DNA from: Micavibrio_B sp964399985
GTDB lineage: Bacteria; Pseudomonadota; Alphaproteobacteria; Micavibrionales; Micavibrionaceae
NCBI GenBank assembly: GCA_964399985.1
Contig: CAYNRY010000002.1
Coordinates: forward strand, 62,001 to 126,000
Length of the DNA: 64,000 bases
Reading direction: 5' to 3'
The notes under the pieces are model-generated. The model was given only the letters and a program-made list of their open reading frames with translations, was not told the DNA's origin and searched no databases. How positions within the stretch are numbered: position 1 is the first letter of the stretch; every line of letters starts with the position of its first letter. Of this stretch, positions 8,679 to 17,871 are shown piece after piece. The position numbers were made by a program, and so were the translations under genes.

Positions 8679-9503
8679 ATGAATTACCGCCACATTTATC
8701 ACGCCGGAAATTTCGCCGACATCTTTAAGCACCTCATTTTGAGCATGACGCTCGACTATTTGCAGAATAAGGAAAAGGGCGCATTTGTCCTCGATGCCTT
8801 TGCCGGATGCGGATTATATGCGCTAAATTCCGAGCAAGCCCAGAAAACGCAGGAGTATGCAGAGGGCGTTGGCGCTTTTATGAATATTGGCTTTTCAAAT
8901 CCTGATCTTGCCGCTTTTCAAGCGATTCTAAAACCGTACTGGAATGACAATACCTATCCCGGCTCCCCGCTTCTAATCGCCGATAAACTCCGTGATCAGG
9001 ACCGCCTGCTCGCCAATGAACTTCACCCTGATGATCTGCAAGTTTTAAAGGCAACATTAAAAGGTTTTAAAAATGTCAAAACCCTGCATATGGATGCCTA
9101 TGAAAGTATTCGGGGAAATATTCCGCCACCTGAGCGGCGGGGCCTTGTCCTGATTGATCCGCCCTTCGAGCGCAAAGACGAGTTTCAGGTTCTGGCCAGA
9201 CAAATGGAAGAATGGATCAAACGATGGGCTACCGGCTGTTACATGATCTGGTATCCGATCAAGGCAGAGTCTTCGATGCATGAAATCTTCGATGCAGCCA
9301 TGGAACTTGAAAACGCACATCGCATCTGGGTATCCGAATTTTTACTTCATCCCCGTAACCGCCGCGACAGTTTCAACGGCTGCGGCGTCATGATGATCAA
9401 TACGCCTTATTCAATTCCGGAAAGAACCCAGGCTCTCTCCAGCTCTTTATGCTCCGCCCTGCAGGGCTATTCCATCGAAAGCCAGTGGCTGAAGGAAGAA
9501 TGA
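8679..9503 (+). CDS. rlmJ: 23S rRNA (adenine-N6)-methyltransferase, A2030-specific
   Basis: 274 residues. RlmJ methylates A2030 of 23S rRNA. The family-defining start NYRHIYHAGNFADIFKH is present, with the SAM-binding DAFAGCGLY at about 46-54 and the catalytic LIDPPFER motif near 157-164, then IWYPIK. Its length matches the E. coli enzyme. Its stop abuts the stop of the convergent ATP-grasp gene with no gap. The Shine-Dalgarno is weak. Confidence 0.96.
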   Translation: MNYRHIYHAGNFADIFKHLILSMTLDYLQNKEKGAFVLDAFAGCGLYALNSEQAQKTQEYAEGVGAFMNIGFSNPDLAAFQAILKPYWNDNTYPGSPLLIADKLRDQDRLLANELHPDDLQVLKATLKGFKNVKTLHMDAYESIRGNIPPPERRGLVLIDPPFERKDEFQVLARQMEEWIKRWATGCYMIWYPIKAESSMHEIFDAAMELENAHRIWVSEFLLHPRNRRDSFNGCGVMMINTPYSIPERTQALSSSLCSALQGYSIESQWLKEE

Positions 9504-10505
9504 TTACTTCGTCCCGAACAATTTCATTTTGGACAAGCTCGACCTTGCCGCGATCTTCCATTTATCGAAGGAAGTAATATTGCCTTTGACTTCTTTTCTG
9601 GCCGCTCCCATCAGACTTTCTGCATGATCGTAAATCACGGATGGAATATCGACATTACAGAATTTCTCAAGCCCTTTGAAATCAGGCGCGGAATTCGCTT
9701 CGCAAATCAAATAGCCGTTATCCGCATAAAGTAAATCGACACCGGCAATCTCTAAATCAAGCACACGGCAAACATCGAGCGCCAGCCTTTCCATCTCCGG
9801 GGTGATCGGAATATTTTTGCCTACGCCGCCGCGACTGATATTGGCTTTGAAACTGCCATCGGTAGCAGAACGTTCCATACAGGCGACGCATTTCTTGCCG
9901 ACGACGAAAACGCGCAAGTCACGGCCTGCACTAACCTTGATAAATTCCTGAAAGACGACAGGCAGGCTTTCATCGCCCTCATTGGTGAGGAGGCCCGTCA
10001 TATCGCGCAAATTTTCTGGATTTTCAGACAGATAAACACCGGACCCTTGCGTGCCCTTCAATGTCTTGACGACGACGGGAAAGCCTAATTCTCTTTCGAT
10101 CAAATCGACATCGACAGGACATTTGCCGAAAATCGTTTTTGGCATCGGCATGTCTTCGAGCGATAAAACTTGGAACGTGTGCAATTTGTCAGCGACAGCG
10201 GCAACAGCGGCGGCGCGATTGAGAACCACGACACCGGCGCGGCGCAGATGGCGCAATACCGCAAGGCCCAAATACGTCGTGCCGACGCCCATACGCGGGA
10301 TGACGACATCGGGCAATTGCTGCGGCTGGCTATCGACCCATACCGTGTTAGAGCCCACCATCGGGCATTTCAAATCGAATTGCGACGGACCAAAAACTTT
10401 GACATCGTAACCGCGTTTCGCGCCTTCTTCTAAAAAACGGCGTATCTCGTATTGACCCGGCTTGTCGCCGTCATATGGGCCTTCGAACAGAAGCCAGACT
10501 TTCAT
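9504..10505 (-). CDS. RimK-like ATP-grasp ligase
   Basis: 333 residues. A preATP-grasp N-terminal region (1-100) is followed by an ATP-grasp domain: FPVVVKTLKGTQGSGVYL near 142-159, the VFQEFIKVSAGRDLRVFVVG segment, and the metal-binding GVDLLYADNGYLICEANSAPD near the end. It resembles RimK and glutathione-synthetase-like alpha-L-glutamate ligases, which add amino acids to proteins or small acids. The actual substrate is unknown. It stands alone between convergent rlmJ and a leftward transglutaminase-like gene. Confidence 0.88.
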   Translation of the reverse strand: MKVWLLFEGPYDGDKPGQYEIRRFLEEGAKRGYDVKVFGPSQFDLKCPMVGSNTVWVDSQPQQLPDVVIPRMGVGTTYLGLAVLRHLRRAGVVVLNRAAAVAAVADKLHTFQVLSLEDMPMPKTIFGKCPVDVDLIERELGFPVVVKTLKGTQGSGVYLSENPENLRDMTGLLTNEGDESLPVVFQEFIKVSAGRDLRVFVVGKKCVACMERSATDGSFKANISRGGVGKNIPITPEMERLALDVCRVLDLEIAGVDLLYADNGYLICEANSAPDFKGLEKFCNVDIPSVIYDHAESLMGAARKEVKGNITSFDKWKIAARSSLSKMKLFGTK

Positions 10506-10627
10506 TATTCAATCCTATTTCTGATTTAAAAATTCTTTAAAAATAAGCCATTAAAGCCACTACAAATCTATAGCCGCAGGGAATGTTCCCTCAACTTAAT
10601 CGAATCCAGCTAACTTAATGATTTATA

Positions 10628-11455
10628 TCAATCCAGATGAACAATATTGTTGCACCATTTGGCCCGCCATTCACAATAGCTTAGGTTCTCTCCATATACA
10701 GGACGCTTTGCATTTACGTCCAGTCTTTTGGTGACATACAAAACATTCTGATCTTTGATATAAGCTAGGTTCCAATAGGATTTATTGAAAGTTAGATCGA
10801 TACCTTCGTCTGTCCTTAAATGCCAGCCGCACTTACCCTCGAAATTACAAGGCATGTAGTCGTCTTTGTCAATTGTCAGCATTTCCTTGATGTTCAGGGG
10901 AGCCTTATCTTTGAGAGAGATAAAATTGACATCATAGGACGGGTCATGAATTTCCCATTTCTTTGTATCTGGATTGAGGACCTCTACAACGACATGATCG
11001 CTGAAGTTATCTTCGTTTTTGGGTATCACCAGATCATGCGCCTCATAACCAACAGATCTTAGCATACTGACTAGTGTTCCTGACCGGTACGAACATTCCA
11101 TAGGGGGAAAGCTATCTCTTTCCTTTGCAACTGAAGAGCGCAGCCATTTCGCCATAGCAATTTTGTTTTTCCACAAAGACTCGAATTCTTTATCATCGCT
11201 GAACACTGAATTCTTGAAAATACAATGTCGAAGGCTTTTAATTTCGTCCGTTTTATTATCAGCCGGGAATTGCTTTAGGCATAAGGCGACCACCTCCCGG
11301 TGAACATCCGTGACAGCCATTTTTTTATCCAACTGCTTACTCTCTTTGAAAAACCCGTAGATAATACCAAAAGCCGTCGCAATTAGGAAAAAGCCCAAAA
11401 CCCATTTCATGGATCTTCCAGCAAATATTTTTTTAATTGGCATATTTTTTATCAT
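10628..11455 (-). CDS. Membrane-anchored transglutaminase-like (papain-fold) protein
   Basis: 275 residues. One N-terminal membrane segment (about 17-35) is followed by an extracytoplasmic domain with a putative transglutaminase-like triad: Cys121 (MECSYRSGTL), His154 (SDHVVVEV) and Asp171 (WEIHDPSYD). Such domains act as peptidases or amide-forming enzymes on envelope targets; the substrate here is unknown. The gene is more AT-rich than its neighbours and is not closely linked to an operon. The ATG at 11443 is an alternative start. Confidence 0.7.
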   Translation of the reverse strand: MIKNMPIKKIFAGRSMKWVLGFFLIATAFGIIYGFFKESKQLDKKMAVTDVHREVVALCLKQFPADNKTDEIKSLRHCIFKNSVFSDDKEFESLWKNKIAMAKWLRSSVAKERDSFPPMECSYRSGTLVSMLRSVGYEAHDLVIPKNEDNFSDHVVVEVLNPDTKKWEIHDPSYDVNFISLKDKAPLNIKEMLTIDKDDYMPCNFEGKCGWHLRTDEGIDLTFNKSYWNLAYIKDQNVLYVTKRLDVNAKRPVYGENLSYCEWRAKWCNNIVHLD

Positions 11456-11500
11456 ACCGAGAGTATTTAAGGTAAAAAGGCTTCACAGCAAACTATAAAT

Positions 11501-13888
11501 TTAGTTTCTAAGCGGCCTGCCAGTTTCCAGCATAGCTTCGATACGGGCAACCGTCCCAGGATTACGCGCGAGTTTCATAAACTCCTCGCGTTCCAGCTTC
11601 AGGATATCGTCTTCCTTCATCGGATTGGTCCAGTCACCTTTCTCGCCGCCAGTTAAAACACGCGCCAGTGCAGATGAAACCGTAACGTCATATGGCGTCG
11701 CCTTGCCAGATTTCGCCATATCGGAGACAGCCAGATCGAGCGCATAACGGCCAGATGGACCCGGCAAACGGATATCTTCAACCGGCACAGGAGCTTGATA
11801 ATTTTCAGCCAGTTCCAGTGCACGTTTTTTCGCATCGAACAGCAAGCGGTCCTTGTTCATCGTGATCCCGTCTGAATCTCGCAAATAGCCGAGCTCTTTC
11901 GCATTGGCGGCGGATTTGGCCACCTGCGCTGTGCCAATAAGCTCGAATGCCTTTTTGATTGCGCCCATCGGCGTGTTTTTCGGCGAGAACCAAAGTTTTC
12001 TGCCGCCTGTCTGCTTGTCGAATTGCTCGCGCTCTTTCGCTTGGTAACGCAAGAGCATTTCCTTACAACCCCCCCAGCCGGGAATAAATCCGACACCGAC
12101 TTCGACGAGACCGCAATAGGTTTCTGCATGCGCCTGAACATGATCGGAATGCAGCAGGATTTCACAACCGCCGCCAAGCGCGATACCCGATGGAGCGGAA
12201 ACGACAGGGAATGGCGAGAATTTTAACGCTTTATATGCACGCTGCCCGCCCGCGACCAATTCCTCGATCTGCGGCCACATAGCAATATTCGCAGCAAAAA
12301 GCGCCAAGCCTAAATTGGCCCCTGCCGAGAAAGCAGAGCCTTCGTTATGAACGACGAGCGCCTTAAATTGTTTGCCTGGACCCGTAATTTTGACGGCCTG
12401 ATCGATCACGGCAAAAACCTGATCGTCGAGCGCGTTCATCTTCCCGGTAAATTCGAGACAGAGAACTTCGTCGCCGACATCCCAAAGCGCGGCAGAGCCG
12501 GTTTTGAAAACAGGCTTGGATTTACGCTTGATGTCTTGCAACAGCAATACGCCTTCGGCGCGTTTCACATCGTGATATTTACCGTCCGTGCCGAAATATT
12601 GTAGCTGGCCATTTTCGGTTTTATAGAATGTACCGTCGCCGACTTTTTTAAGAAATTCCGGAACCGCCTTGCCTTCTTTCTCAAGTTTCTCGGCAAACCA
12701 TTTTGGGCCGAGATCGTCGATCATTTCGAACGGGCCTTTTTTCCAATTCGTGCCGAGGCGCATCGCTTCATCAACACTTGCAACATCATCTGCAATGGCG
12801 GGAACAAGACTTGCTGCGTAAAGCAACGTATCGCTTAGAACTTTCCACGCATAGTGACCGCCTTCGTCGTCTGTTTCGACGACAGCGCGCAAACCTTTTT
12901 TACCGGCATCCATGGATGCAAGACGCGGCTTGTCCGCTTTCGCGTATTGAGATTCATTGAACTCCCCACCCGAAAGGCGCAGCGCCTGTTTTTCTTTGGT
13001 TTTTGTCGGATCTGGATTGAGGCGATAAAAACCACCCTTACCTTTACGCCCGTTATACCCGGCTTTAATCATGCCGCCGATAAACGGATAATCCTTATAA
13101 ATTTTTCTATAGGAGTCATTTTCCGGCAATGTCGATAAAAGACTATCCGCCAGATGCGGCATCAAATCGACGCCGACGAGATCGATCAAACCGAATACGC
13201 CAGTTTTTGGAATCCCGACGGGCTTGGATAAAACCGCATCGGCGACTTCGACCGATACATTATCCGCAACCGCGACGTTCAGCGCCGATTGCATGAAATA
13301 GGTCAGGATACGGTTGACGATAAAGCCCGGCGTGTCTTTACAAGTGACAACGCCTTTACCGAGTTTTATATCGCAAAATTCTGTAACAACTTTCGTAACG
13401 TTCTTATCCGTCGCAGGCCCCGTGACAATCTCGAGCAAACGTAAATAACGCGGCGGGTTGAAGAAGTGGGTAATCAGGAAATTCTTTTTTACATCGTCGC
13501 TCAAAGGCTTCGTTAAAAGCTCGAGCGGAATCGTCGATGTATTCGAAGATAGGATTGCGCCCTTCTTCATATGCTTGGCAAGCTTCTCATACGTCGCATG
13601 CTTGATTTTTAAATCTTCAAGAACGACTTCAACGATCCAATCGCAATCGGCGATCAAACCAAGATCGTCTTCCAGGTTACCTGTCTGGATCAGCTTTGCA
13701 TTCCGTGCCGACATTAAAGGCGCCGGATCGGTTTTGAGCAATTTTTCAACCGCCATTTTCGCAAGGTCTTTATCGGGCAGCTTGATATCAAGGAGCACAA
13801 CGGGAATGCCCGCATTGGCTACTTGCGCCGCGATACCAGAGCCCATAACGCCCGAACCGATCACCGCTACTTTTTTAATTTCTGTCAT
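11501..13888 (-). CDS. Bifunctional 3-hydroxyacyl-CoA dehydrogenase / enoyl-CoA hydratase (FadN-like)
   Basis: 795 residues from the ATG at 13888, chosen because AAGGAC stands 8 nt upstream; an ORF extension to 13936 would overlap the upstream gene. The order is dehydrogenase first: Rossmann GSGVMGSGIA at 11-20, ITHFFNPPRYLRLLE near 146-160, tandem C-terminal 3HCDH domains, then an enoyl-CoA hydratase domain (SAFSAGANLG, GIALGGGCE, VGFIPGWGG). This is the reverse of E. coli FadB and like Bacillus FadN. It performs hydration and NAD-dependent oxidation in beta-oxidation, together with the thiolase of the same operon. Confidence 0.94.
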   Translation of the reverse strand: MTEIKKVAVIGSGVMGSGIAAQVANAGIPVVLLDIKLPDKDLAKMAVEKLLKTDPAPLMSARNAKLIQTGNLEDDLGLIADCDWIVEVVLEDLKIKHATYEKLAKHMKKGAILSSNTSTIPLELLTKPLSDDVKKNFLITHFFNPPRYLRLLEIVTGPATDKNVTKVVTEFCDIKLGKGVVTCKDTPGFIVNRILTYFMQSALNVAVADNVSVEVADAVLSKPVGIPKTGVFGLIDLVGVDLMPHLADSLLSTLPENDSYRKIYKDYPFIGGMIKAGYNGRKGKGGFYRLNPDPTKTKEKQALRLSGGEFNESQYAKADKPRLASMDAGKKGLRAVVETDDEGGHYAWKVLSDTLLYAASLVPAIADDVASVDEAMRLGTNWKKGPFEMIDDLGPKWFAEKLEKEGKAVPEFLKKVGDGTFYKTENGQLQYFGTDGKYHDVKRAEGVLLLQDIKRKSKPVFKTGSAALWDVGDEVLCLEFTGKMNALDDQVFAVIDQAVKITGPGKQFKALVVHNEGSAFSAGANLGLALFAANIAMWPQIEELVAGGQRAYKALKFSPFPVVSAPSGIALGGGCEILLHSDHVQAHAETYCGLVEVGVGFIPGWGGCKEMLLRYQAKEREQFDKQTGGRKLWFSPKNTPMGAIKKAFELIGTAQVAKSAANAKELGYLRDSDGITMNKDRLLFDAKKRALELAENYQAPVPVEDIRLPGPSGRYALDLAVSDMAKSGKATPYDVTVSSALARVLTGGEKGDWTNPMKEDDILKLEREEFMKLARNPGTVARIEAMLETGRPLRN

Positions 13889-13898
13889 TTCCAAGTCC

Positions 13899-14588
13899 TT
13901 AGAATTTAAGAGGATTGAAGTTTGTATGGACATCAAAAACGTCGATGCCCTCTATTTTTTTCAGCGCTGTTGCTACACGAATTGTTATTGGAAGGAGAAT
14001 AACTTCAACTAGAATTTTTGCTATTGAGGCAACAACGATACTTGTAATCGCAGCATTCATAGGAACAATGCCCATTAAAACTAAAGCAAAGAAATAGAAT
14101 ACAAATGTATTAACAACTTCGCCTGCCGCGGTAGAAGCAACAAATCGTGAACCCATACTTTTACCGCGTGATTTCAACTTCATCTTAGCAAGTATGTAGT
14201 TATTTACGATATCGCCTGTAAAAACTGCAATTGTTCCCACTAAAACAAAAATTGGCGCCTGACTTAAAATTTGTTGGAAGGCGTCATCGTTTTGAAGAGT
14301 TTCAGAAGGTGGTGCCCATGCAACTATTTGAAAAATAGCCATTGTAATCAACTGGCCGAGGACAGAGTACCACAACGCTCGACGCGCCAAGGCATATCCA
14401 TAAACTTCTGTCATTACATCAGCGACAACATAGATAATAGGAAAGTAAAAAATTGTGATTGATAACGGAGTACCAAAAATATCTATAGTTTTTCCTGCTG
14501 TCGGAATGCAAATGACGGCAAACAAAACACTTAACATTACAAAGTGAAAGTAATGCTTGGTGTTTTGAGGTTGTATCTCAGTGACCAC
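13899..14588 (-). CDS. yhhQ: Queuosine precursor transporter, YhhQ/QueT-like
   Basis: 229 residues from a GTG at 14588. This start follows TGGAG by about 8 nt and overlaps the thiolase stop (TAGTG). Six or so membrane segments and the family motifs SITIFYFPIIYVVADVMTEVYGY-like region and FTGDIVNNYILAKMK, SRFVASTAAGEVVNT are present. The family imports queuosine precursors such as preQ0/preQ1. It lies between two beta-oxidation genes with which it shares no known role, and is visibly more AT-rich than them, suggesting insertion or transfer. Confidence 0.9.
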   Translation of the reverse strand: MVTEIQPQNTKHYFHFVMLSVLFAVICIPTAGKTIDIFGTPLSITIFYFPIIYVVADVMTEVYGYALARRALWYSVLGQLITMAIFQIVAWAPPSETLQNDDAFQQILSQAPIFVLVGTIAVFTGDIVNNYILAKMKLKSRGKSMGSRFVASTAAGEVVNTFVFYFFALVLMGIVPMNAAITSIVVASIAKILVEVILLPITIRVATALKKIEGIDVFDVHTNFNPLKF

Positions 14589-15715
14589 TATACGCGCTCC
14601 AGAATAACCGCTACGCCTTGGCCGCCGCCGATACACATCGTGGCGAGACCGTATTTTTTCTTTTCACGTTGCAACAGGCTCGCAAGCTTACCTGTAATCC
14701 GCGCGCCCGATGCACCGAGCGGGTGACCCAGCGCAATTGCGCCGCCATCCAGATTGACGATTGCCGGATCAACACCGAGTTCCTTGATAACCGAGAGAGA
14801 CTGAGCCGCAAAAGCTTCGTTCAGTTCAACGATTTCGATGTCTTTCAATGTCAGACCAGCCCTCGCCAAAGCTTTTTGCGTTGCCGGCACCGGACCGATC
14901 CCCATAATTTCTGCGCCGCATCCGGCGACCGAAACGGATTTAATCCGCGCCAAAATTGGCAGGCCGTTTTTCTTTGCATATTCTTCCGTGGCGACCAAAG
15001 TCGCCGCCGCGCCGTCTGTTAGAGGGGAGGCCGTACCGGCGGTGACCGTTCCATTTTGATCAATAGCGAGTTTCAATCCCGCCAAACCTTCGAGCGTCGT
15101 TTCAGCACGAATCGTGCCGTCTGTTTTGACATCGCCGATGGCGACGATCTCGGCATCGAACTTGCCCTCTGCCGCCGCTTTCGCCGCCTTCATGTGGGAT
15201 TCATATGAGAATTTTTCCTGCGCCGAGCGGTCGATGGAATATTTCTTGGCAAGGTTTTCGGCTGTCTCGCCCATTCCCATATAAGCCGCCGGATAACTCT
15301 CACCCAGTTTCGGGTTCGGCATCGGGTTAAACCCACCCATCGGGATGCGGGTCATGGATTCTACGCCGGCTGCAATAAATAATTCACCCGCCCCCATTTG
15401 CGCATAGCCTGCCGCCATTTGAATGGTCGTCATGGATGATCCGCAGAAGCGGTTGACCGTGGCCCCGGCAACGGAAACGGGAAGCCCGATGATCTGGGCG
15501 ACGATTTTCGCAAGGTTAAACCCCTGCTCGGCTTCCGGGAAGGCACATCCCATCAGCAAATCTTCTATTTCCGCCGTATTGGCTTTGGTTTCGTCCAAAA
15601 GCGCTTTGATGACGGTTGCGACCATATCGTCAGGACGGGTTTTCGCCAAAGCCCCTTTATTCGCAAAGTGGAAAGGGGAGCGTTTGTAACCGCAGATGAC
15701 CATCGGAACTTGCAT
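14588..15715 (-). CDS. Acetyl-CoA acyltransferase (3-ketoacyl-CoA thiolase)
   Basis: 375 residues. Thiolase catalytic residues are all present: Cys91 in NRFCGSS, His331 in GHPLGASG, and Cys361 in CIGGGQG. The protein completes beta-oxidation by thiolytic cleavage of 3-ketoacyl-CoA. First gene of an operon with yhhQ and the FadN-like gene, pairing as FadA does with FadB. FadA versus acetoacetyl-CoA thiolase cannot be separated with certainty, but the partner gene favours FadA/FadI. It begins after AGGAGATTTC. Confidence 0.95.
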   Translation of the reverse strand: MQVPMVICGYKRSPFHFANKGALAKTRPDDMVATVIKALLDETKANTAEIEDLLMGCAFPEAEQGFNLAKIVAQIIGLPVSVAGATVNRFCGSSMTTIQMAAGYAQMGAGELFIAAGVESMTRIPMGGFNPMPNPKLGESYPAAYMGMGETAENLAKKYSIDRSAQEKFSYESHMKAAKAAAEGKFDAEIVAIGDVKTDGTIRAETTLEGLAGLKLAIDQNGTVTAGTASPLTDGAAATLVATEEYAKKNGLPILARIKSVSVAGCGAEIMGIGPVPATQKALARAGLTLKDIEIVELNEAFAAQSLSVIKELGVDPAIVNLDGGAIALGHPLGASGARITGKLASLLQREKKKYGLATMCIGGGQGVAVILERV

Positions 15716-15916
15716 AATAAGAAATCTCCTGAGTAGGATTTAAGGATAATAGAAGCGTATCATATACTTGGTTAACAGGTTTTCAAAGCAATGCTGTTTT
15801 TACGTATGTAGTGTTGCGGTGCAGCAACTCTTGTGTTAAATGCTTTGACTTCAATAATGAAATAGAGCAAATAGTTTTGCTTCAAGATTAACTGCAAGAT
15901 TCTTAGAGGAATTTTT

Positions 15917-16312
15917 ATGCCCCAAGCTACGGTTTCCGACCCAAGAGGGTTAAAACGCATCTGCATGAGCTGCAGCACCAGATTTTACGATCTGAACAAA
16001 CGCCCGGTTATTTGCCCGAATTGCGATACTGAATTCACAGGCGAAGTCAAAATCAAGGCCCGTCGCGGACGTCTGGCTGCCAATGATGTTGCCGACGATA
16101 CAGAAGTCGAAGATGCAGTGGAGACAGCAGAAGTCGAAGAAGAAGAGGCCGAAGAGGAAGAAGCTGAAACAGTTTCTCTGGAAGAAGTTGAAGTCGACGC
16201 CGAAGAAGACGAAGACCTTGATATCGATGCAGACGATCTGGCCGATGATCTCGACGACGATCTTGACGACGATGACGATCTCGATGTCGAATTGGATGAA
16301 GACGATAAATAA
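15917..16312 (+). CDS. FYDLN-domain protein (TIGR02300), zinc ribbon with acidic tail
   Basis: 131 residues. The N-terminus has a zinc ribbon with CMSC and CPNC knuckles (residues about 16-38) enclosing the FYDLN signature, and the C-terminal half is almost entirely Asp and Glu. The family is characteristic of alphaproteobacteria and of unknown function. SD AGAGGAA precedes the ATG. It overlaps prmA by one base, so they are coupled. The acidic tail suggests interaction with basic partners such as ribosomal proteins, but this is inference. Confidence 0.93.
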   Translation: MPQATVSDPRGLKRICMSCSTRFYDLNKRPVICPNCDTEFTGEVKIKARRGRLAANDVADDTEVEDAVETAEVEEEEAEEEEAETVSLEEVEVDAEEDEDLDIDADDLADDLDDDLDDDDDLDVELDEDDK

Positions 16313-17202
16313 TGCTGGATACTCAGATTAAAGGACTATTGTTTACGATCAATCTGAGCCAGCCGTTATCTTTATCGGATACAGAAATTATGAACATGGC
16401 CTCGATCCTCGAAGACGAGGCCATTTCTACATCCTGGGAAAAGAACAAGGGCGTCTGGGATATTATGTGGCTGGTCGATTTTCGACCCAATGCCGCGCAA
16501 ATTGCCAAACGCCTTAAAGTGCCGGCAGCAAAACTAAAAATAGAGCCTGTCGCAGACACAAACTGGCTGGAACATTCCTACCAGCAATTCCCGCCGTTCA
16601 AGATCGGTAATTTCTTTATTTACGGTTCTCATTATAAAGATAAAATTCCGGCCAAAATGCACGGCCTGCAAATCGATGCCGCCACCGCTTTCGGCTCCGG
16701 CGAACATGGCACGACCAAAGGCTGCCTTGAAATGCTGATCCGCATGAAAGAAATGGGTATCAAGCCGAAGAATATTTTAGACATGGGAACGGGCTCGGGC
16801 ATTTTGGCTCTTGGCGCCTACCGCCTTTGGAAAAAACCGGTTCTGGCCGTGGATAACGATCCTGAATCGGTCCGCGTCTCCTGTCGCCACCGCGGCATGA
16901 ATAAAATTCCGGCAGGTAGCGCCGGCGTCGCTTGTGCCTGTGGTGATGGGTATAAAACCCGCAAAGTAAAACAGTTAAGTCCCTTCGATCTCGTGATTGC
17001 CAATATTCTGGCAGGTCCCTTGATAGATATGGCACCTGAACTGGCCGGAGTTTTGAAACCGAAAGGCTATGTCATTTTGTCGGGATTGCTGCGCGATCAG
17101 GAAAAATCGGTGCTGGCCGCGCATAAAGAATTCGGCATGAAAAAAATCGCCCGTATCGTGCATGAAGACTGGTGTGCGCTTTTGCTACAGGCCGAGAGCT
17201 GA
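16312..17202 (+). CDS. prmA: Ribosomal protein L11 methyltransferase
   Basis: 296 residues. PrmA methylates L11 using SAM. The family signature AATAFGSGEHGTTKGCLE (around 121-137) and SAM-binding ILDMGTGSGILALGA (around 156-170), AVDNDPESVRV and FDLVIANILAGPL are present. Normal length. Coupled to the FYDLN gene, and its stop is directly adjacent to the convergent membrane protein gene with no spacer. Confidence 0.95.
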   Translation: MLDTQIKGLLFTINLSQPLSLSDTEIMNMASILEDEAISTSWEKNKGVWDIMWLVDFRPNAAQIAKRLKVPAAKLKIEPVADTNWLEHSYQQFPPFKIGNFFIYGSHYKDKIPAKMHGLQIDAATAFGSGEHGTTKGCLEMLIRMKEMGIKPKNILDMGTGSGILALGAYRLWKKPVLAVDNDPESVRVSCRHRGMNKIPAGSAGVACACGDGYKTRKVKQLSPFDLVIANILAGPLIDMAPELAGVLKPKGYVILSGLLRDQEKSVLAAHKEFGMKKIARIVHEDWCALLLQAES

Positions 17203-17871
17203 TCAGATCAGCCCCTGCTCTTTCCACGCAGATTTGCGGTCGATCAAGTAAACAAGAACGAAATAATACAGGTATAATTCCATCACTTCGCTCACCCGCC
17301 AGAACAGGTGATAGCCTGAGACATCGCCATAAACACTAATCAATTTTACGATGAGCGCGCATATGGCCGTGAAGACGACGATATTTCCCGGATAGATATT
17401 CTTGAATTTTTCCGGCAGTTTCTCAGGATTCCATTTGCGCAGTGCCGGCACAATCAAACCTCCGACAAGCACGCCGATTTCCAGCACAGCGCGCGGCTTT
17501 TGATCCAGCCAGGTCGATGTGTTGTGCAAATTCGTTTCATTCTGATCGTTAATCGCCGCCCAGCTTTCTGGCGTTCCCCAGTGAAATATCTGCTGGCCCC
17601 AGCTTAATTCCTCGCCTGCCACATAAAAACAACAAAGCGCCGCGACACCGGTCCATATCTTCAGCCAGAAATTTTTTACTTTGAAGGTTAAATAGAGCGC
17701 TATTGGAAAAGCGCAGACCAGAAAGAAAGCCTCGATAGCTTCATGCGGCCCACCCTCGGAATGAAAGGCGGCTTTTTCGGCATTGGGAACGAAAATTTCG
17801 ACCAGCACCTGCCCCATCATGAGAAGGAGCGGAATATCGATCATCAAAAAATTCCTGGCGATTGTTTTCAT
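17203..17871 (-). CDS. Multi-pass membrane protein with EELSWGQ motif, copy 2
   Basis: 222 residues with about six hydrophobic segments. It has no function I can name. It is a clear paralog of the gene immediately upstream: both have the block CFYVAGEELSWGQQIFHW (around 80-97), an N-x-HN element, LEIGxLVxGLIxPA, and KLPxKFxxIYP near residue 160, followed by a terminal SEVME-(x)n-YxFVLVYL helix. The start overlaps the upstream stop (ATGA). The EE(L/I)SWGQ signature occurs in uncharacterised bacterial membrane proteins. Confidence 0.85.
   Translation of the reverse strand: MKTIARNFLMIDIPLLLMMGQVLVEIFVPNAEKAAFHSEGGPHEAIEAFFLVCAFPIALYLTFKVKNFWLKIWTGVAALCCFYVAGEELSWGQQIFHWGTPESWAAINDQNETNLHNTSTWLDQKPRAVLEIGVLVGGLIVPALRKWNPEKLPEKFKNIYPGNIVVFTAICALIVKLISVYGDVSGYHLFWRVSEVMELYLYYFVLVYLIDRKSAWKEQGLI

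Noticed and set aside
15772..15978. 68-aa ORF upstream and across the FYDLN start
   Set aside because: Antisense to the beginning of the FYDLN gene, no ribosome site and no similarity; treated as a chance frame.
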